Assembly (NCBI GenBank): GCA_947474545.1
Contig: CANJJI010000021.1
Coordinates: forward strand, 1-40,703
Length of the DNA: 40,703 nt
Direction: 5' to 3'
Origin: Beijerinckiaceae bacterium
GTDB lineage: Bacteria; Pseudomonadota; Alphaproteobacteria; Rhizobiales; Beijerinckiaceae
The number at the start of each line of letters is the position of its first letter. Positions within the stretch are counted from its first letter, which is position 1. The notes below the pieces were generated by a model. The model made no database searches. It was not told the origin of the DNA and worked only from the letters and a program-made list of their open reading frames with translations. Of the stretch, positions 10,834 through 19,191 are shown one piece after another. The position numbers and the translations under genes were made by a program.

Positions 10834-13532
10834 ACCGGTACGTGATCGCGTTCCAGATCGAGCCGGACATATCGCAACGCCTGATCATCCGGGTCGTTTG
10901 TGATTGAGAATCCGAGCCCGGCGCACATTTCCAGCATGGCGCGGTTCTCGGGGAGCACTTGCGCTTCTATCTGCTTTAGTCCGGTCTCTCGGGCATATTC
11001 GATGACCAGCTCCATGAGTCGCCAGCCGAGTCCGCGCCCCTTCCAGTCACTGCGCACGAGGATGGCATATTCGCCGCGCATGTCGTCGGGGTCATGCATC
11101 AGCCGCACCGCGCCAATCATTTGTCCTGTCGCCTCATCGATAGCGGCGACCGCATAAGCGCGGGCGTAATCGATCTGCGTAAGCCGCGCGATGAACTGGT
11201 GGCTGAATTCGCGCACTGGCGAAAAGAAACGTAATCGCAGGTCTTCCTGCGATACTTTCTCGAAAAAGGGATGATAAAGCTCTTCATCTTCCGGACGCAC
11301 CGGGCGAATGAAGATATGTGTTCCGTCGCGCAAGGTCACATTTCGTTCCAGCGTCTTGGGATAGGGCGCGATGGCAAAGCGCGGGTTCGCTCCATATTTC
11401 GTCAGTGGCTGGGCCGGCGCGATTTCGATACGGGCATCGAGTGCGATCACGCCATCCTGATCAGCAATCAGCGGATTGAGATCGAGCGATCTGATCTGCG
11501 GTATGTCGGCAGACATTTGCGCCAGCTTCACCAGTACAGAGGCAATGGCGTCGAGATCGGCAGCAGGTTCGTCGCGATGCGCAGCCAGTAGACGCGAGAT
11601 GCGCGTGCGCGCGATCATGTCATGCGCCAGCGTCATGTTAAGCGGGGGCAATCCAATGGCGCGGTCACGATAGACTTCGACGGCTTTGCCGCCCTGCCCG
11701 AACAGGATGACAGGCCCGAAGGTGGGGTCTTCCGAAATGCCGGCGATCAGTTCACGCCCGTGCGGCCGGTTAATCATGGGATGCAATGTCAGGCCATCAA
11801 TCCGCGCCTGCGGCCGTAGCTTCTTTGCGCTGGCCAGGATTTCCTGTCCCGCCAGCAAGACGTCGTCAGAGCTCTTGAGATTGAGGCGAACGCCGCTGAC
11901 ATCCGATTTGTGTGTGATATCGGGCGAGAGCAATTTAACGACGCAGGCGCCATAGGTCTCTAGCAGTGGAGCACAAAGATTCGCGGCTTCTTCTGCGCTG
12001 CCCGCTTTTGCAATCTTCGCGCCGCTAATGCCGTAACATCGGAGGACCGCATCGACATCCAGGGGCGCGAGCCAGCGCTCTTCACGCCCGAGCGCCTGCA
12101 AGATAATTTCCCGCGCTTTGGGCGCATCGTATTTGTCGAGCGAAAGCGCTGGCGGCATGGCCATCAATTCATCACGGCTTTTGCGCCAGTTCACGCAATG
12201 CATGAAACCACGCACGGCTCCCGTTTCAAAATGCGGAATATGCGCCTTTGAGAAAATACTGTCTGTCTTTTCGGTTGCGCCGAGCCAGACAGCAAAGACA
12301 GGTTTGCGCCGCAAGGATTTCTCGTTGTACGCATCGAGAGCCTGCACAACTGCGGCGGCGACTTCTTCAGATTTTGAAAGGGCGGTCGGACAATGCAGAA
12401 CCATCACGGCATCCGTGTTGGCATCCGCAAGGATCGGTTGCAGAGCAGCTTCAAATCTTGTTGCATCGGCATCTCCAACGATATCGGCCGGATTTGCATG
12501 CGACCAGCTTGCTGGCAGGCAGGCATTCAATGCCTCCTGTGTCGCCTCCGTGAATGTCGCCAGCGTGCCGCCTGCTGCTTCCAGCTCATCGACTGTCAAA
12601 ACGCCGAGCCCCCCGCCGTTTGTCACGATGGCGAGTCTGTTGCCGGAAAACGGCGTGATGCGTCCCAATGTTTCGGCGGCGTCGAATAATTCTTCGATAC
12701 CGCCGACACGCAGCAATCCAGCGCGACGGAAGGCGGCGTCGTAGACATCGTCAGAACCGGTTAATGCGCCGGTGTGTGTAGCCGCAGCCTGCGCGGCGAT
12801 TTGGCTGCGTCCGGCCTTGATGACGATGACGGGCTTGATACGCGCTGCCGCCCGTGCAGCAGACATAAAGTTCCGGGCATGGGTTATCGCTTCGACATAG
12901 AGAAGGATTGCCTTGGTGCCGATATCGCCGGCAAACCAATCCAGCAGATCGGCAAAGCCCACATCCGCCATGTCGCCGATTGAAGCGAGACCGGAAAAAC
13001 CGATATTGCGTTGCGCTGCCCATGCAATCAGCGACACAGTGATCGCGCCTGATTGGGAGACAAGCGCAATTTCACCTGGTGCAACATCATGAGCTGCAAA
13101 GCTGGCGTTCAGCCCGGATTTTGGCGCGATAACACCAAGGCAATTGGGACCGACAATGCGCATGCCGCTGCGTTTTGCAAGGTCTGATAGTCTGAATTTG
13201 AGCGAAGTCTCATCATGGCGGGTATCAGCAGTAATAACGATAGCAGAGGGAACGCCGAGCTTCGCCGCTTCCTCTGCCACGTCCATCACGAGATCACGTG
13301 CCACGGCAACAACAACAACATCGGGGACCGCGGGCAATGCGATTAGCGATGGATAGCTCACCTGACCGGCAATGATCTGATGACGGGGATTGATTTGAAA
13401 CAGCCGCGGCGCATTGGGCAGAGACTTCAAATTCTTCAGGACAGCCAGACCAAGGCTTCCTTCGCGATCGCTGGCGCCAACCAGCGCAATGCTGGCGGGC
13501 TTGAAAAGGCGTTGCAGGTTCCGCGTACTCAT
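10830..13532 (-). CDS. ADP-forming acyl-CoA synthetase fused to a GNAT acetyltransferase (Pat/PatZ-like)
   Basis: In order, the 900 residues hold a CoA-binding Rossmann domain (about 5-135, with GPNCLG at 128-133), succinyl-CoA-ligase-like domains (about 150-460), an ATP-grasp domain (about 490-715, with VKLLSPDITHKSDVSGV and LFGQGGKAVEVYRD), and a C-terminal GNAT domain (about 735-895, with the acetyl-CoA loop KGRGLG). This is the layout of Pat/PatZ lysine acetyltransferases, which silence acetyl-CoA synthetase. Unlike the enterobacterial enzymes as I recall them, the phosphohistidine motif is kept here (THTGALTG, His253), so the synthetase half may be active. Its last four bases overlap the convergent VOC gene. 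A terminator lies upstream, so it probably has its own promoter. Confidence 0.92.
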   Translation of the reverse strand: MSTRNLQRLFKPASIALVGASDREGSLGLAVLKNLKSLPNAPRLFQINPRHQIIAGQVSYPSLIALPAVPDVVVVAVARDLVMDVAEEAAKLGVPSAIVITADTRHDETSLKFRLSDLAKRSGMRIVGPNCLGVIAPKSGLNASFAAHDVAPGEIALVSQSGAITVSLIAWAAQRNIGFSGLASIGDMADVGFADLLDWFAGDIGTKAILLYVEAITHARNFMSAARAAARIKPVIVIKAGRSQIAAQAAATHTGALTGSDDVYDAAFRRAGLLRVGGIEELFDAAETLGRITPFSGNRLAIVTNGGGLGVLTVDELEAAGGTLATFTEATQEALNACLPASWSHANPADIVGDADATRFEAALQPILADANTDAVMVLHCPTALSKSEEVAAAVVQALDAYNEKSLRRKPVFAVWLGATEKTDSIFSKAHIPHFETGAVRGFMHCVNWRKSRDELMAMPPALSLDKYDAPKAREIILQALGREERWLAPLDVDAVLRCYGISGAKIAKAGSAEEAANLCAPLLETYGACVVKLLSPDITHKSDVSGVRLNLKSSDDVLLAGQEILASAKKLRPQARIDGLTLHPMINRPHGRELIAGISEDPTFGPVILFGQGGKAVEVYRDRAIGLPPLNMTLAHDMIARTRISRLLAAHRDEPAADLDAIASVLVKLAQMSADIPQIRSLDLNPLIADQDGVIALDARIEIAPAQPLTKYGANPRFAIAPYPKTLERNVTLRDGTHIFIRPVRPEDEELYHPFFEKVSQEDLRLRFFSPVREFSHQFIARLTQIDYARAYAVAAIDEATGQMIGAVRLMHDPDDMRGEYAILVRSDWKGRGLGWRLMELVIEYARETGLKQIEAQVLPENRAMLEMCAGLGFSITNDPDDQALRYVRLDLERDHVPV

Positions 13533-13629
13533 CTGTGTTCGGCCGTAGCGGGTTACACGGAATTCCCAGCGAATCCGCGATCCATCCTATCACAGGACCT
13601 GCGGCGCCAGCGCCTTGCTGTGAATCAAG

Positions 13630-13651
13630 AAGGGCGGCCAATGCCGCCCTT
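13630..13651 (-). terminator. Intrinsic terminator of the histidine kinase gene
   Basis: A nine-pair GC-rich stem AAGGGCGGC / GCCGCCCTT closes a four-base loop. On the minus strand it is followed by TTCTTGATT, and on the plus strand by TTTT. It lies about 40 bases past the kinase stop, before the acyl-CoA synthetase gene, so it should end the kinase transcript. Confidence 0.8.
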
Positions 13652-13687
13652 TTCGCTATGATTGAATTGGATATTGACCAACGTAGT

Positions 13688-16600
13688 CTATTCGGCCAGC
13701 ACGCGGGTTTGGGGAAACGACACTTCGACCATGGTGCCTTCGCCCTTACGGCTTTTGATCGTGAAGGATGCACGATTGGCCTCCACCAGCGCCTTTGTCA
13801 GGGGCAAGCCGAGCCCGGTGCCTGTCGTCTGCCGCGACGTTGCGACTTGCCGGAAAGGTTCGAGCGCTAGTTCCAGATCCTTGTCACTCATGCCGATGCC
13901 GGTGTCGCGGATGCGGATAACCGCATGCCCAGCGTCGGTCAGCGCCGTGGAGACGATCACCTGTCCGCCCGGTTCATTGAACTTGACCGCGTTGGACAGG
14001 AGGTTTAGCACGATCTGACGTAGCGAACGTTCATCAGCAACGATATTGGGAAGCCGCGGCGCAAGTGACAGACGAACGATGATGCGTTCGCGCGTCGCTT
14101 GCGGCTGAATGAGCGAGACGCATTCGTTGACAATCTTGTTGGCGTTGACGCTGCCGAAATTCAGATCAAGCTTGCCCGCTTCGATTTTCGACAGGTCGAG
14201 CAGATCGTTGACAAGGCTCAGCACATGCGTGCCGGAGGAGTGAATGTCTTTCAGATAATCCTTGTAACGCTCATTGCCCACGGGGCCAAACCGCTCATCC
14301 ATAATCACTTCGGCAAAGCCGAGAATGGCGTTGAGTGGCGTGCGGATTTCGTGGCTGATCTTGGCAAGGAAATCGGATTTTAGCGAGCTGGCGCGTTCGG
14401 CGTCACGTTTGGCGTCGCTGAGATCGCGTTCAACTTTCTTCCATTGGGTGAGGTCGCGCAACACCGCGCAATACCGTGCCGGCATCGACGATCCGGCGCG
14501 TCCCAAGGTCATGAACAGCGGGATTGTGCCGCCCTGACTGGCCCGTCCAGTGATTTCACGGCCATCGTTCAGCACGCTTTTCACGCCATTGGACTTGAGG
14601 CCGTTAAAATAATCCATTGCTGGCGCCTGGCTTTCGCGCGCCAGCAGAACTGTCAAAGGTTCGCCCGCCACTTCGTTCTGTTCGTAGCCGAACAACGCTT
14701 GACCCGATTTATTCAAGGTCAGGATGCGGCCGTCTTCATCGACGAGTACAACTCCATCCGTAGCTGTATCGAGAATTGAATTGGCCTCGCGTGATTCTGT
14801 TTCACGCTGGCGCAGTTCAAGTTCCAGTGCGCGAATGCGGGCGTTGAGTTCCGGTCCTTGCGTCCGCCGGAACGTCATCAGGGTGGCGGGCTGCCTGTCC
14901 CATTCGATCGTCTGAAACCGGCCTTCGAGCGCAAGGACTTCGCCATTGCCCGAAATGACGGGAATGGCGCCGCCATCTGCATCACGGCTCATCACATCGG
15001 GATCGCGGCCGCGGAACATCCGTTCTAGCCCGCCGCTCTTGTGAAACTCATCAATGCTGGAATATCCCAGCATGTCGAGCAACGCCTTGTTCACGAAGGC
15101 AGGTACGCCGCCCCGGCTGACCAGAACGCCTGCATCCAGTTTTTCGATGAGCCGCAAAGTGTTGCTGGCGTCTTCGTTATCCTTTTCATCTGCCTTGATG
15201 GGGGCGTTTGCCGGCGTTAGTGCAGGGATCATGGTCGCTGCGGCATTTGCGTCCTGCGAGAGGGAATCAGCTGCAGCCTGTTGATCTGTGCCTGCATTAG
15301 GCTCAATTCCGCCTTCGCGCGCAATCGTACTTGATTTTTCGGAATTTCGTGCACCGAGCGCCCGCGCGATTTCACGAAATGCATTGCGCTCTGCAGGTGA
15401 AAGGGAAACGAGCTCTTCCTTGCGCGCAGCAGCTGAGCTGCTGCCCGGCTGGGTCTGGTTTCCCGGCGCAGAATCTTTGTCCACAGTGGAGGCCGGCTGG
15501 TTCATTTCGCCATGGTTCGAGGCAGGCAAGACAGGGACAGACGGTAAATCGGCGAGACCGTTTTTCCGGAATGTCGGCGCCTCAGTTACAGCAAAAGTCT
15601 GGCGCTGCTCCTTTTGCCAGGGGCGGATGGGCACCACATTGTCATGATGGGTCTGGACTGCATTGTTATCCGGTGCGGTATGGGTGCGATTGGCTGTTGC
15701 ATCGGTAACGAGATCCCCGCCAGTGACAGTGACATCAGGATCTGCCAGCTCTTCGCTGTGGCCATGCACATGCGTTTCGCCGGAGACAGCTTGTGACTGA
15801 TCATCTGTCTTTGTGCCGGACGAGGTCAGGTGCGCTGCTGTTGAATCAACACCGCCGGATAATGCGGCGTGTTGGTTCTTAATTTCATTCTCCCGGGCCT
15901 GATGCGTTGCGGCATCCATCTCATGGGCTTCTTCGGGTAGGTCTGCTTCGCCTGCGGTCTCGTCTTCAGCAAATACATGGCTTTCCGCGATGTCAGCCGC
16001 AATTTCATCGTTCCGGATTTGCGCATCTGGAATGGAGGCTAGTGACGCTGGCACTGGTGAGATGGCGCTTGCATGCGTGTGTTCGGCTGACGCGGGATGA
16101 GCTATCGGCTCCTCCGCAGGCATGTCCGCGATACGATCGAGATGGATAACGCCAAAGCCGCTGAAGCCATCGAAAGAGCGGGCGCGGTCAAAGCCGGGAA
16201 GGGCGCCCAGCACAACAGGCGCGGCCTTTGATGTGTTCGCGATCGGCCACAAGACTTCAATGCCGCTCCACGTGTCCTGACGCGACAGGGCTTCGCCGAT
16301 GCGGCCGTCCTGGTCGATGTGCAGCGCCGCAAGCGTGGCGGCAAAATTCTTGTCGAGCAATTGTCCGGATTCGCAGCCGACGGATTCGCAGAGGCCGCTG
16401 GTGATGCTCGTCAATTGGCCGGTCTTGTCCGTGCGCCAGAGGAACCGCACATTGCCGCGTCGATCTGTGACGTGAGGCTGAATGGCCGGCGGAACAAACT
16501 CATCTGCTGAATCGGCAGGCTCGACCGGTTGCGCAGGCGCTTCAGGCGTAGACGCCATCTGTAGTTGCGAGACATTGGTAACCGCACCACTTGAGGCCTC

Positions 16601-17056
16601 AGCGGCTTTTGACAAAGGGTCCTCAGCCCTGTTCCGGGGCTGGACGGAAGCAGGCGGAGTTTCAACTTCGGGCACATAGCCCCAGGGCGAGATGACGAGA
16701 TAGGGCGCGCTGCCCGGCAGTTTCCGGCAGGAGAGTGAGAGCATTTGCAATCCGCTGCGCAGGCGCAGCCGCAGACGCAGATCCGCAGCTTCACTGCCGG
16801 GCTCCATACGGTCGGCGACCCTGGACAATTGCCGTGCGCCCGGCTCGACCCCTGACAAGCACATGCGTGTTAGTTCGGAGGCGTCTGAAGTGCCGAGAAT
16901 GCGGGCGGCCTTGCCGTTGCACCAGATGACGCGCCAGGGAGAGCCTTTGGCAAGCAAGAGCGGACCGGTACTGGCGGCGGAGAGCAGACCGGCTCCTGCC
17001 AGCGCTGCTTCGGCCTCAGTATTTCCTGCGATTTCCTGAAATGGCTTCATACTCAT
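13688..17056 (-). CDS. Large soluble PAS sensor histidine kinase, PleC/PdhS/CbrA-like
   Basis: This 1122-residue kinase has no transmembrane segment. It shows an N-terminal PAS-like region (about 20-120), a long acidic Ala/Pro/Thr/Gln-rich linker (about 150-600, probably disordered), PAS domains at about 630-735 and 765-870, a HisKA domain with ISHEIRTPLNAI (phospho-acceptor His902), and an HATPase domain (NLLSNAVKFN, DTGIGM, GTGLGLPL). The segment ERFGPVGNERYKDYL followed by LLDLSKIEAGKLDL is a hallmark of the alphaproteobacterial PleC/PdhS/CbrA group, which controls DivK phosphorylation and so CtrA and cell division. No receiver domain is present. A CtrA-type box lies about 90 bases upstream. 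ATG 17050 has better ribosome-site spacing than 17056. Confidence 0.92.
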   Translation of the reverse strand: MSMKPFQEIAGNTEAEAALAGAGLLSAASTGPLLLAKGSPWRVIWCNGKAARILGTSDASELTRMCLSGVEPGARQLSRVADRMEPGSEAADLRLRLRLRSGLQMLSLSCRKLPGSAPYLVISPWGYVPEVETPPASVQPRNRAEDPLSKAAEASSGAVTNVSQLQMASTPEAPAQPVEPADSADEFVPPAIQPHVTDRRGNVRFLWRTDKTGQLTSITSGLCESVGCESGQLLDKNFAATLAALHIDQDGRIGEALSRQDTWSGIEVLWPIANTSKAAPVVLGALPGFDRARSFDGFSGFGVIHLDRIADMPAEEPIAHPASAEHTHASAISPVPASLASIPDAQIRNDEIAADIAESHVFAEDETAGEADLPEEAHEMDAATHQARENEIKNQHAALSGGVDSTAAHLTSSGTKTDDQSQAVSGETHVHGHSEELADPDVTVTGGDLVTDATANRTHTAPDNNAVQTHHDNVVPIRPWQKEQRQTFAVTEAPTFRKNGLADLPSVPVLPASNHGEMNQPASTVDKDSAPGNQTQPGSSSAAARKEELVSLSPAERNAFREIARALGARNSEKSSTIAREGGIEPNAGTDQQAAADSLSQDANAAATMIPALTPANAPIKADEKDNEDASNTLRLIEKLDAGVLVSRGGVPAFVNKALLDMLGYSSIDEFHKSGGLERMFRGRDPDVMSRDADGGAIPVISGNGEVLALEGRFQTIEWDRQPATLMTFRRTQGPELNARIRALELELRQRETESREANSILDTATDGVVLVDEDGRILTLNKSGQALFGYEQNEVAGEPLTVLLARESQAPAMDYFNGLKSNGVKSVLNDGREITGRASQGGTIPLFMTLGRAGSSMPARYCAVLRDLTQWKKVERDLSDAKRDAERASSLKSDFLAKISHEIRTPLNAILGFAEVIMDERFGPVGNERYKDYLKDIHSSGTHVLSLVNDLLDLSKIEAGKLDLNFGSVNANKIVNECVSLIQPQATRERIIVRLSLAPRLPNIVADERSLRQIVLNLLSNAVKFNEPGGQVIVSTALTDAGHAVIRIRDTGIGMSDKDLELALEPFRQVATSRQTTGTGLGLPLTKALVEANRASFTIKSRKGEGTMVEVSFPQTRVLAE

Positions 17057-17144
17057 AGATCCAACGCATCCCGGATATCGATCGGGCAGGTCCGGTGATC
17101 AGGACATCCCGTCAGCCTGTCCCGGATTTCCGGGCGGACTGGCT

Positions 17145-17160
17145 TTAATGAATTTTTAAC
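17145..17160. promoter_or_regulatory. CtrA-type binding site TTAA-N7-TTAAC
   Basis: TTAA (17145-17148), seven bases, then TTAAC (17156-17160) is an exact match to the consensus of the cell-cycle regulator CtrA. It sits between the divergent cell-cycle kinase and phasin genes, 89 bases from the kinase ATG and about 195 from the phasin ATG, so the kinase is the likelier target. The match is read directly; binding is inferred. Confidence 0.55.
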
Positions 17161-17232
17161 TTGGTGATGCCTCCGGGTCCACGCCAGTAGCGCGGATTTC
17201 GGGTTTGATTAAATTAATAGTGAATTTTATTA

Positions 17233-17275
17233 TTGTGCAACGCACAAATTTCATGATTTATGTTGCAACGCAACA
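17233..17275. promoter_or_regulatory. Two PhaR-like operator palindromes before the phasin gene
   Basis: TTGTGC-AAC-GCACAA (17233-17247) and TGTTGC-AAC-GCAACA (17261-17275) are perfect 15-base palindromes with centres 28 bases apart. Both fit TGC-N3-GCA, close to the TGC-rich CTGC-N3-GCAG sites bound by the polyhydroxyalkanoate repressor PhaR in other alphaproteobacteria. The second overlaps the probable -35 box of the phasin promoter, as expected for repression relieved when PhaR binds the polymer. Confidence 0.65.
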
Positions 17276-17291
17276 AAAGCTGTAGTATGAG
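17263..17291 (+). promoter_or_regulatory. Probable phasin promoter
   Basis: TTGCAA (17263-17268) and TATGAG (17286-17291) are separated by 17 bases and each matches the sigma-70 hexamers at four of six positions. Transcription would start near 17298, about 58 bases before the phasin ATG. The -35 box is embedded in the second operator palindrome. Confidence 0.5.
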
Positions 17292-17355
17292 ACTCCCACC
17301 ATGCAGTGCAACTTGAGTTCGGCCATGACCGGACCAAATCAGGAAAGAGTTCCAA

Positions 17356-17715
17356 ATGGCTGATCCTTATGCAGTTCCCGCCGAAATGAGAGATTTCGCT
17401 GACCGTTCGGTTCAGCAGGCGCGCAAAGCGTTCGAGGGCTTTATGGGAGCCGTGAAGAAAAGCTCCGGCGCGCTTGAGCAGGCCGCACCCATTCAGCCCA
17501 ATCTCGCAGCTGGTGCGGCCAAGGCCGTGACCCTCGCGGAGAAGAACGTGACAGCTGCGTTCGATCTGGCTGAAAAGCTCGTTCATGCCAAAGATATCCA
17601 GGAAGTGATGGCGCTGCAGTCTGATTATCTCAAGGCGCAGATGGCTTCATTTCAGGACCAGAGCCGCGAACTTGGCGAAGCCATCACAAAGACCATGACG
17701 CCGGGCGCGAAATAG
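17356..17715 (+). CDS. Phasin, polyhydroxyalkanoate granule-associated protein
   Basis: The 119-residue, mostly helical protein without a signal peptide fits the phasin_2 family: MRDFADRSVQQARKAFEGFMGAV at the start, then NVTAAFDLAEKLVHAKDIQEVMALQSDYL in the core. Phasins coat PHA granules in the cytoplasm and limit their size. The ATG at 17356 is preceded by AGGAAAGAG. The two PhaR-like palindromes upstream support a storage-polymer role. A second phasin follows 88 bases downstream and probably shares the transcript. The histidine kinase is divergent. Confidence 0.93.
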   Translation: MADPYAVPAEMRDFADRSVQQARKAFEGFMGAVKKSSGALEQAAPIQPNLAAGAAKAVTLAEKNVTAAFDLAEKLVHAKDIQEVMALQSDYLKAQMASFQDQSRELGEAITKTMTPGAK

Positions 17716-17803
17716 TCGCTCTGGTCGCCGTTCGTTCCTTGGACTGACTTCAATCAGTTCAGGGACCGCTCAATTTCAAGGTGTTTTATCGAGGAGAAGT
17801 TCC

Positions 17804-18385
17804 ATGGCCGTTGCACGTAAACCAACCAGGCCCAGCGCCGCCACGAGCCGACCGGCTGCCGTTCCCTCGCCAAAGACTGCAGCGCCAGCCAAAAGCCCGA
17901 CGTCTGTCGCGAAGCTGGCGACAGAGACGGGGATCACCGCCATGCCGGTGCAAATTCTCGATGCGGCAACGGCGCAGGTCGAGGACATCCAGGAAGTCAC
18001 GCGCAGTGTGATTTTGAGCGGCGCGGAAGGCGTTTGTGCCGCATACGATCGCACAAGGATCGCTGCCGAAGAGTCCACAGGTTCACTCGAGGCGGCGATA
18101 AAAGCTGCCAGCACGGGCCTGAAAGAGCTTCAGCTCAAGGCCATTGAGAATATACAGGCGAACACGATGGCGGCTTTCGGCCTGGCCAAGGACATGGCTG
18201 CCAATGCTGGCCACACCAAGGCCTCACCGCTGAGCGGCGAACTGCTGCAAAAGCATATGGAATGCTTTACGGCGCAGGCCACCGAGTTTTCGAAACTCGC
18301 ACAAAAGGTGGTGACGGACACGATGGCGCCGATCAGCGATTTGATGTCCCGCGCTTTCGTAGTGCCGCCAGCACGCAGCGCCTGA
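17804..18385 (+). CDS. Second phasin-family protein
   Basis: The 193-residue protein has an N-terminal Pro/Ala/Lys/Ser-rich basic tail (about 1-40), like the AlaLysPro-rich tails of PHA-associated DNA-binding phasins, followed by a helical phasin domain (about 55-180) that includes LEAAIKAASTGLKELQLKAIENIQANT and MECFTAQATEFSKLAQKV. The basic tail could let the granule contact DNA; this is inference. GAGGAG lies upstream of the ATG. The first phasin is just upstream on the same strand, and a terminator follows about 35 bases after the stop, so the pair forms a two-gene storage unit. It is longer than the first phasin and only distantly similar, so it is not a recent duplicate. Confidence 0.85.
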   Translation: MAVARKPTRPSAATSRPAAVPSPKTAAPAKSPTSVAKLATETGITAMPVQILDAATAQVEDIQEVTRSVILSGAEGVCAAYDRTRIAAEESTGSLEAAIKAASTGLKELQLKAIENIQANTMAAFGLAKDMAANAGHTKASPLSGELLQKHMECFTAQATEFSKLAQKVVTDTMAPISDLMSRAFVVPPARSA

Positions 18386-18418
18386 TAGGCCGCATTCATC
18401 CAAATTCTGATATCCAGC

Positions 18419-18453
18419 GGGGATCGTTGCGGTCGCAGCGGTTCCCAATTTTT
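18419..18453 (+). terminator. Intrinsic terminator after the phasin pair
   Basis: GGGGATCGTTGCG and CGCAGCGGTTCCC pair across a tight loop (about 12 usable pairs, three of them G-U) and are followed by AATTTTTATT. It lies 34 bases past the second phasin stop and about 110 bases before tRNA-His. Confidence 0.7.
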
Positions 18454-18563
18454 ATTGGAGACTGGCAGGCCTGAAAAATCCCGCGCCTGGGGTGCCGCAA
18501 CGCACTTGCAATAGAAACACTTTGCCCGTAACTATCCGCCCAACGCTGCCCTTAACGGCATGT

Positions 18564-18640
18564 GCCGCCTTAGCTCAGTTGGTTAGAGCGCTAGATTGTG
18601 GATCTAGAGGTCCCCGGTTCGAGCCCGGGAGGTGGTACCA
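18564..18640 (+). tRNA. tRNA-His (anticodon GTG)
   Basis: A complete 77-base cloverleaf with encoded CCA. The acceptor GCCGCCT pairs with AGGTGGT, the D-arm follows TA (8-9), the anticodon arm is CTAGA-TTGTGGA-TCTAG with GTG at 34-36, and the T-arm is CCCGG-TTCGAGC-CCGGG. The discriminator (18637) is A, not the usual C73, and the base before position 1 is T, so no G-1 is encoded. That matches the variant tRNA-His of many alphaproteobacteria, which is charged by a divergent HisRS; that enzyme is encoded at 37603-39138. Confidence 0.98.
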
Positions 18641-18714
18641 CCCTCTTCTGTCCGCTCACCTGGAAACCCTTGAATGGCTTGCTTCCGTCCGGAGGTGAAC
18701 GCAACTAGCGTATT

Positions 18715-19122
18715 CTAAACCGCCATGCCCCGCAGCATTTCCCTTTGCACTTCATCGTACAGGACAGTCCATGCCTCCCGGAGTTGCGGTGTGAAGTCCC
18801 GCCCAAACTGCTGATCGAGACCTTCCATCAGAGCGTTTCGAAAGGCAGAAAAATGCTCGCTCCGAGCGCCAAACCGTTGATGCTGGCGTCCAGAATGATT
18901 GATGATGGATTGGAACATATCGGGATTGTCGAGGTATCCTACAATCACGGTAATCGTATCCATCAATTTTATTTTTAATGGCTCGAGATCAGCTGAAAAC
19001 AGCGGGCGGGCATCGGGCGCGAGTTCGAAAAAACGATTGTAGACATTGCCGGCGACTTTGCTCCACACTGGCGATAATGCGTCCCAGGATTGTCGAATAA
19101 GTTGCATTTGTTCCGGCGTCAT
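18715..19122 (-). CDS. Single-domain bacterial globin
   Basis: The 135-residue heme protein has the pattern of the Vitreoscilla haemoglobin/flavohaemoglobin globin domain, without the reductase part. Visible are a Tyr at the B10 position in NVYNRFFELAPDARPLF, the CD1 Phe of PLF, and the likely proximal His (about 81) in RQHQRFGARSEHFSAF. Roles known in the family are O2 binding, NO detoxification and redox signalling. A TTG lies nine bases upstream in frame, but ATG 19122 has AAGGGAA at better spacing. It stands alone between tRNA-His and an MFS gene, with no sensor domain attached. Confidence 0.85.
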   Translation of the reverse strand: MTPEQMQLIRQSWDALSPVWSKVAGNVYNRFFELAPDARPLFSADLEPLKIKLMDTITVIVGYLDNPDMFQSIINHSGRQHQRFGARSEHFSAFRNALMEGLDQQFGRDFTPQLREAWTVLYDEVQREMLRGMAV

Positions 19123-19191
19123 CGAAGTCAAATTCCCTTTCTATTAAAAGTCCCACGCCTGTTCGGACGCGAATAAGTCTCGTCAGTTTTT

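Noticed and set aside
18492-18698. 68-codon frame over tRNA-His
   Set aside because: It reads straight through the tRNA cloverleaf, which is the real feature.
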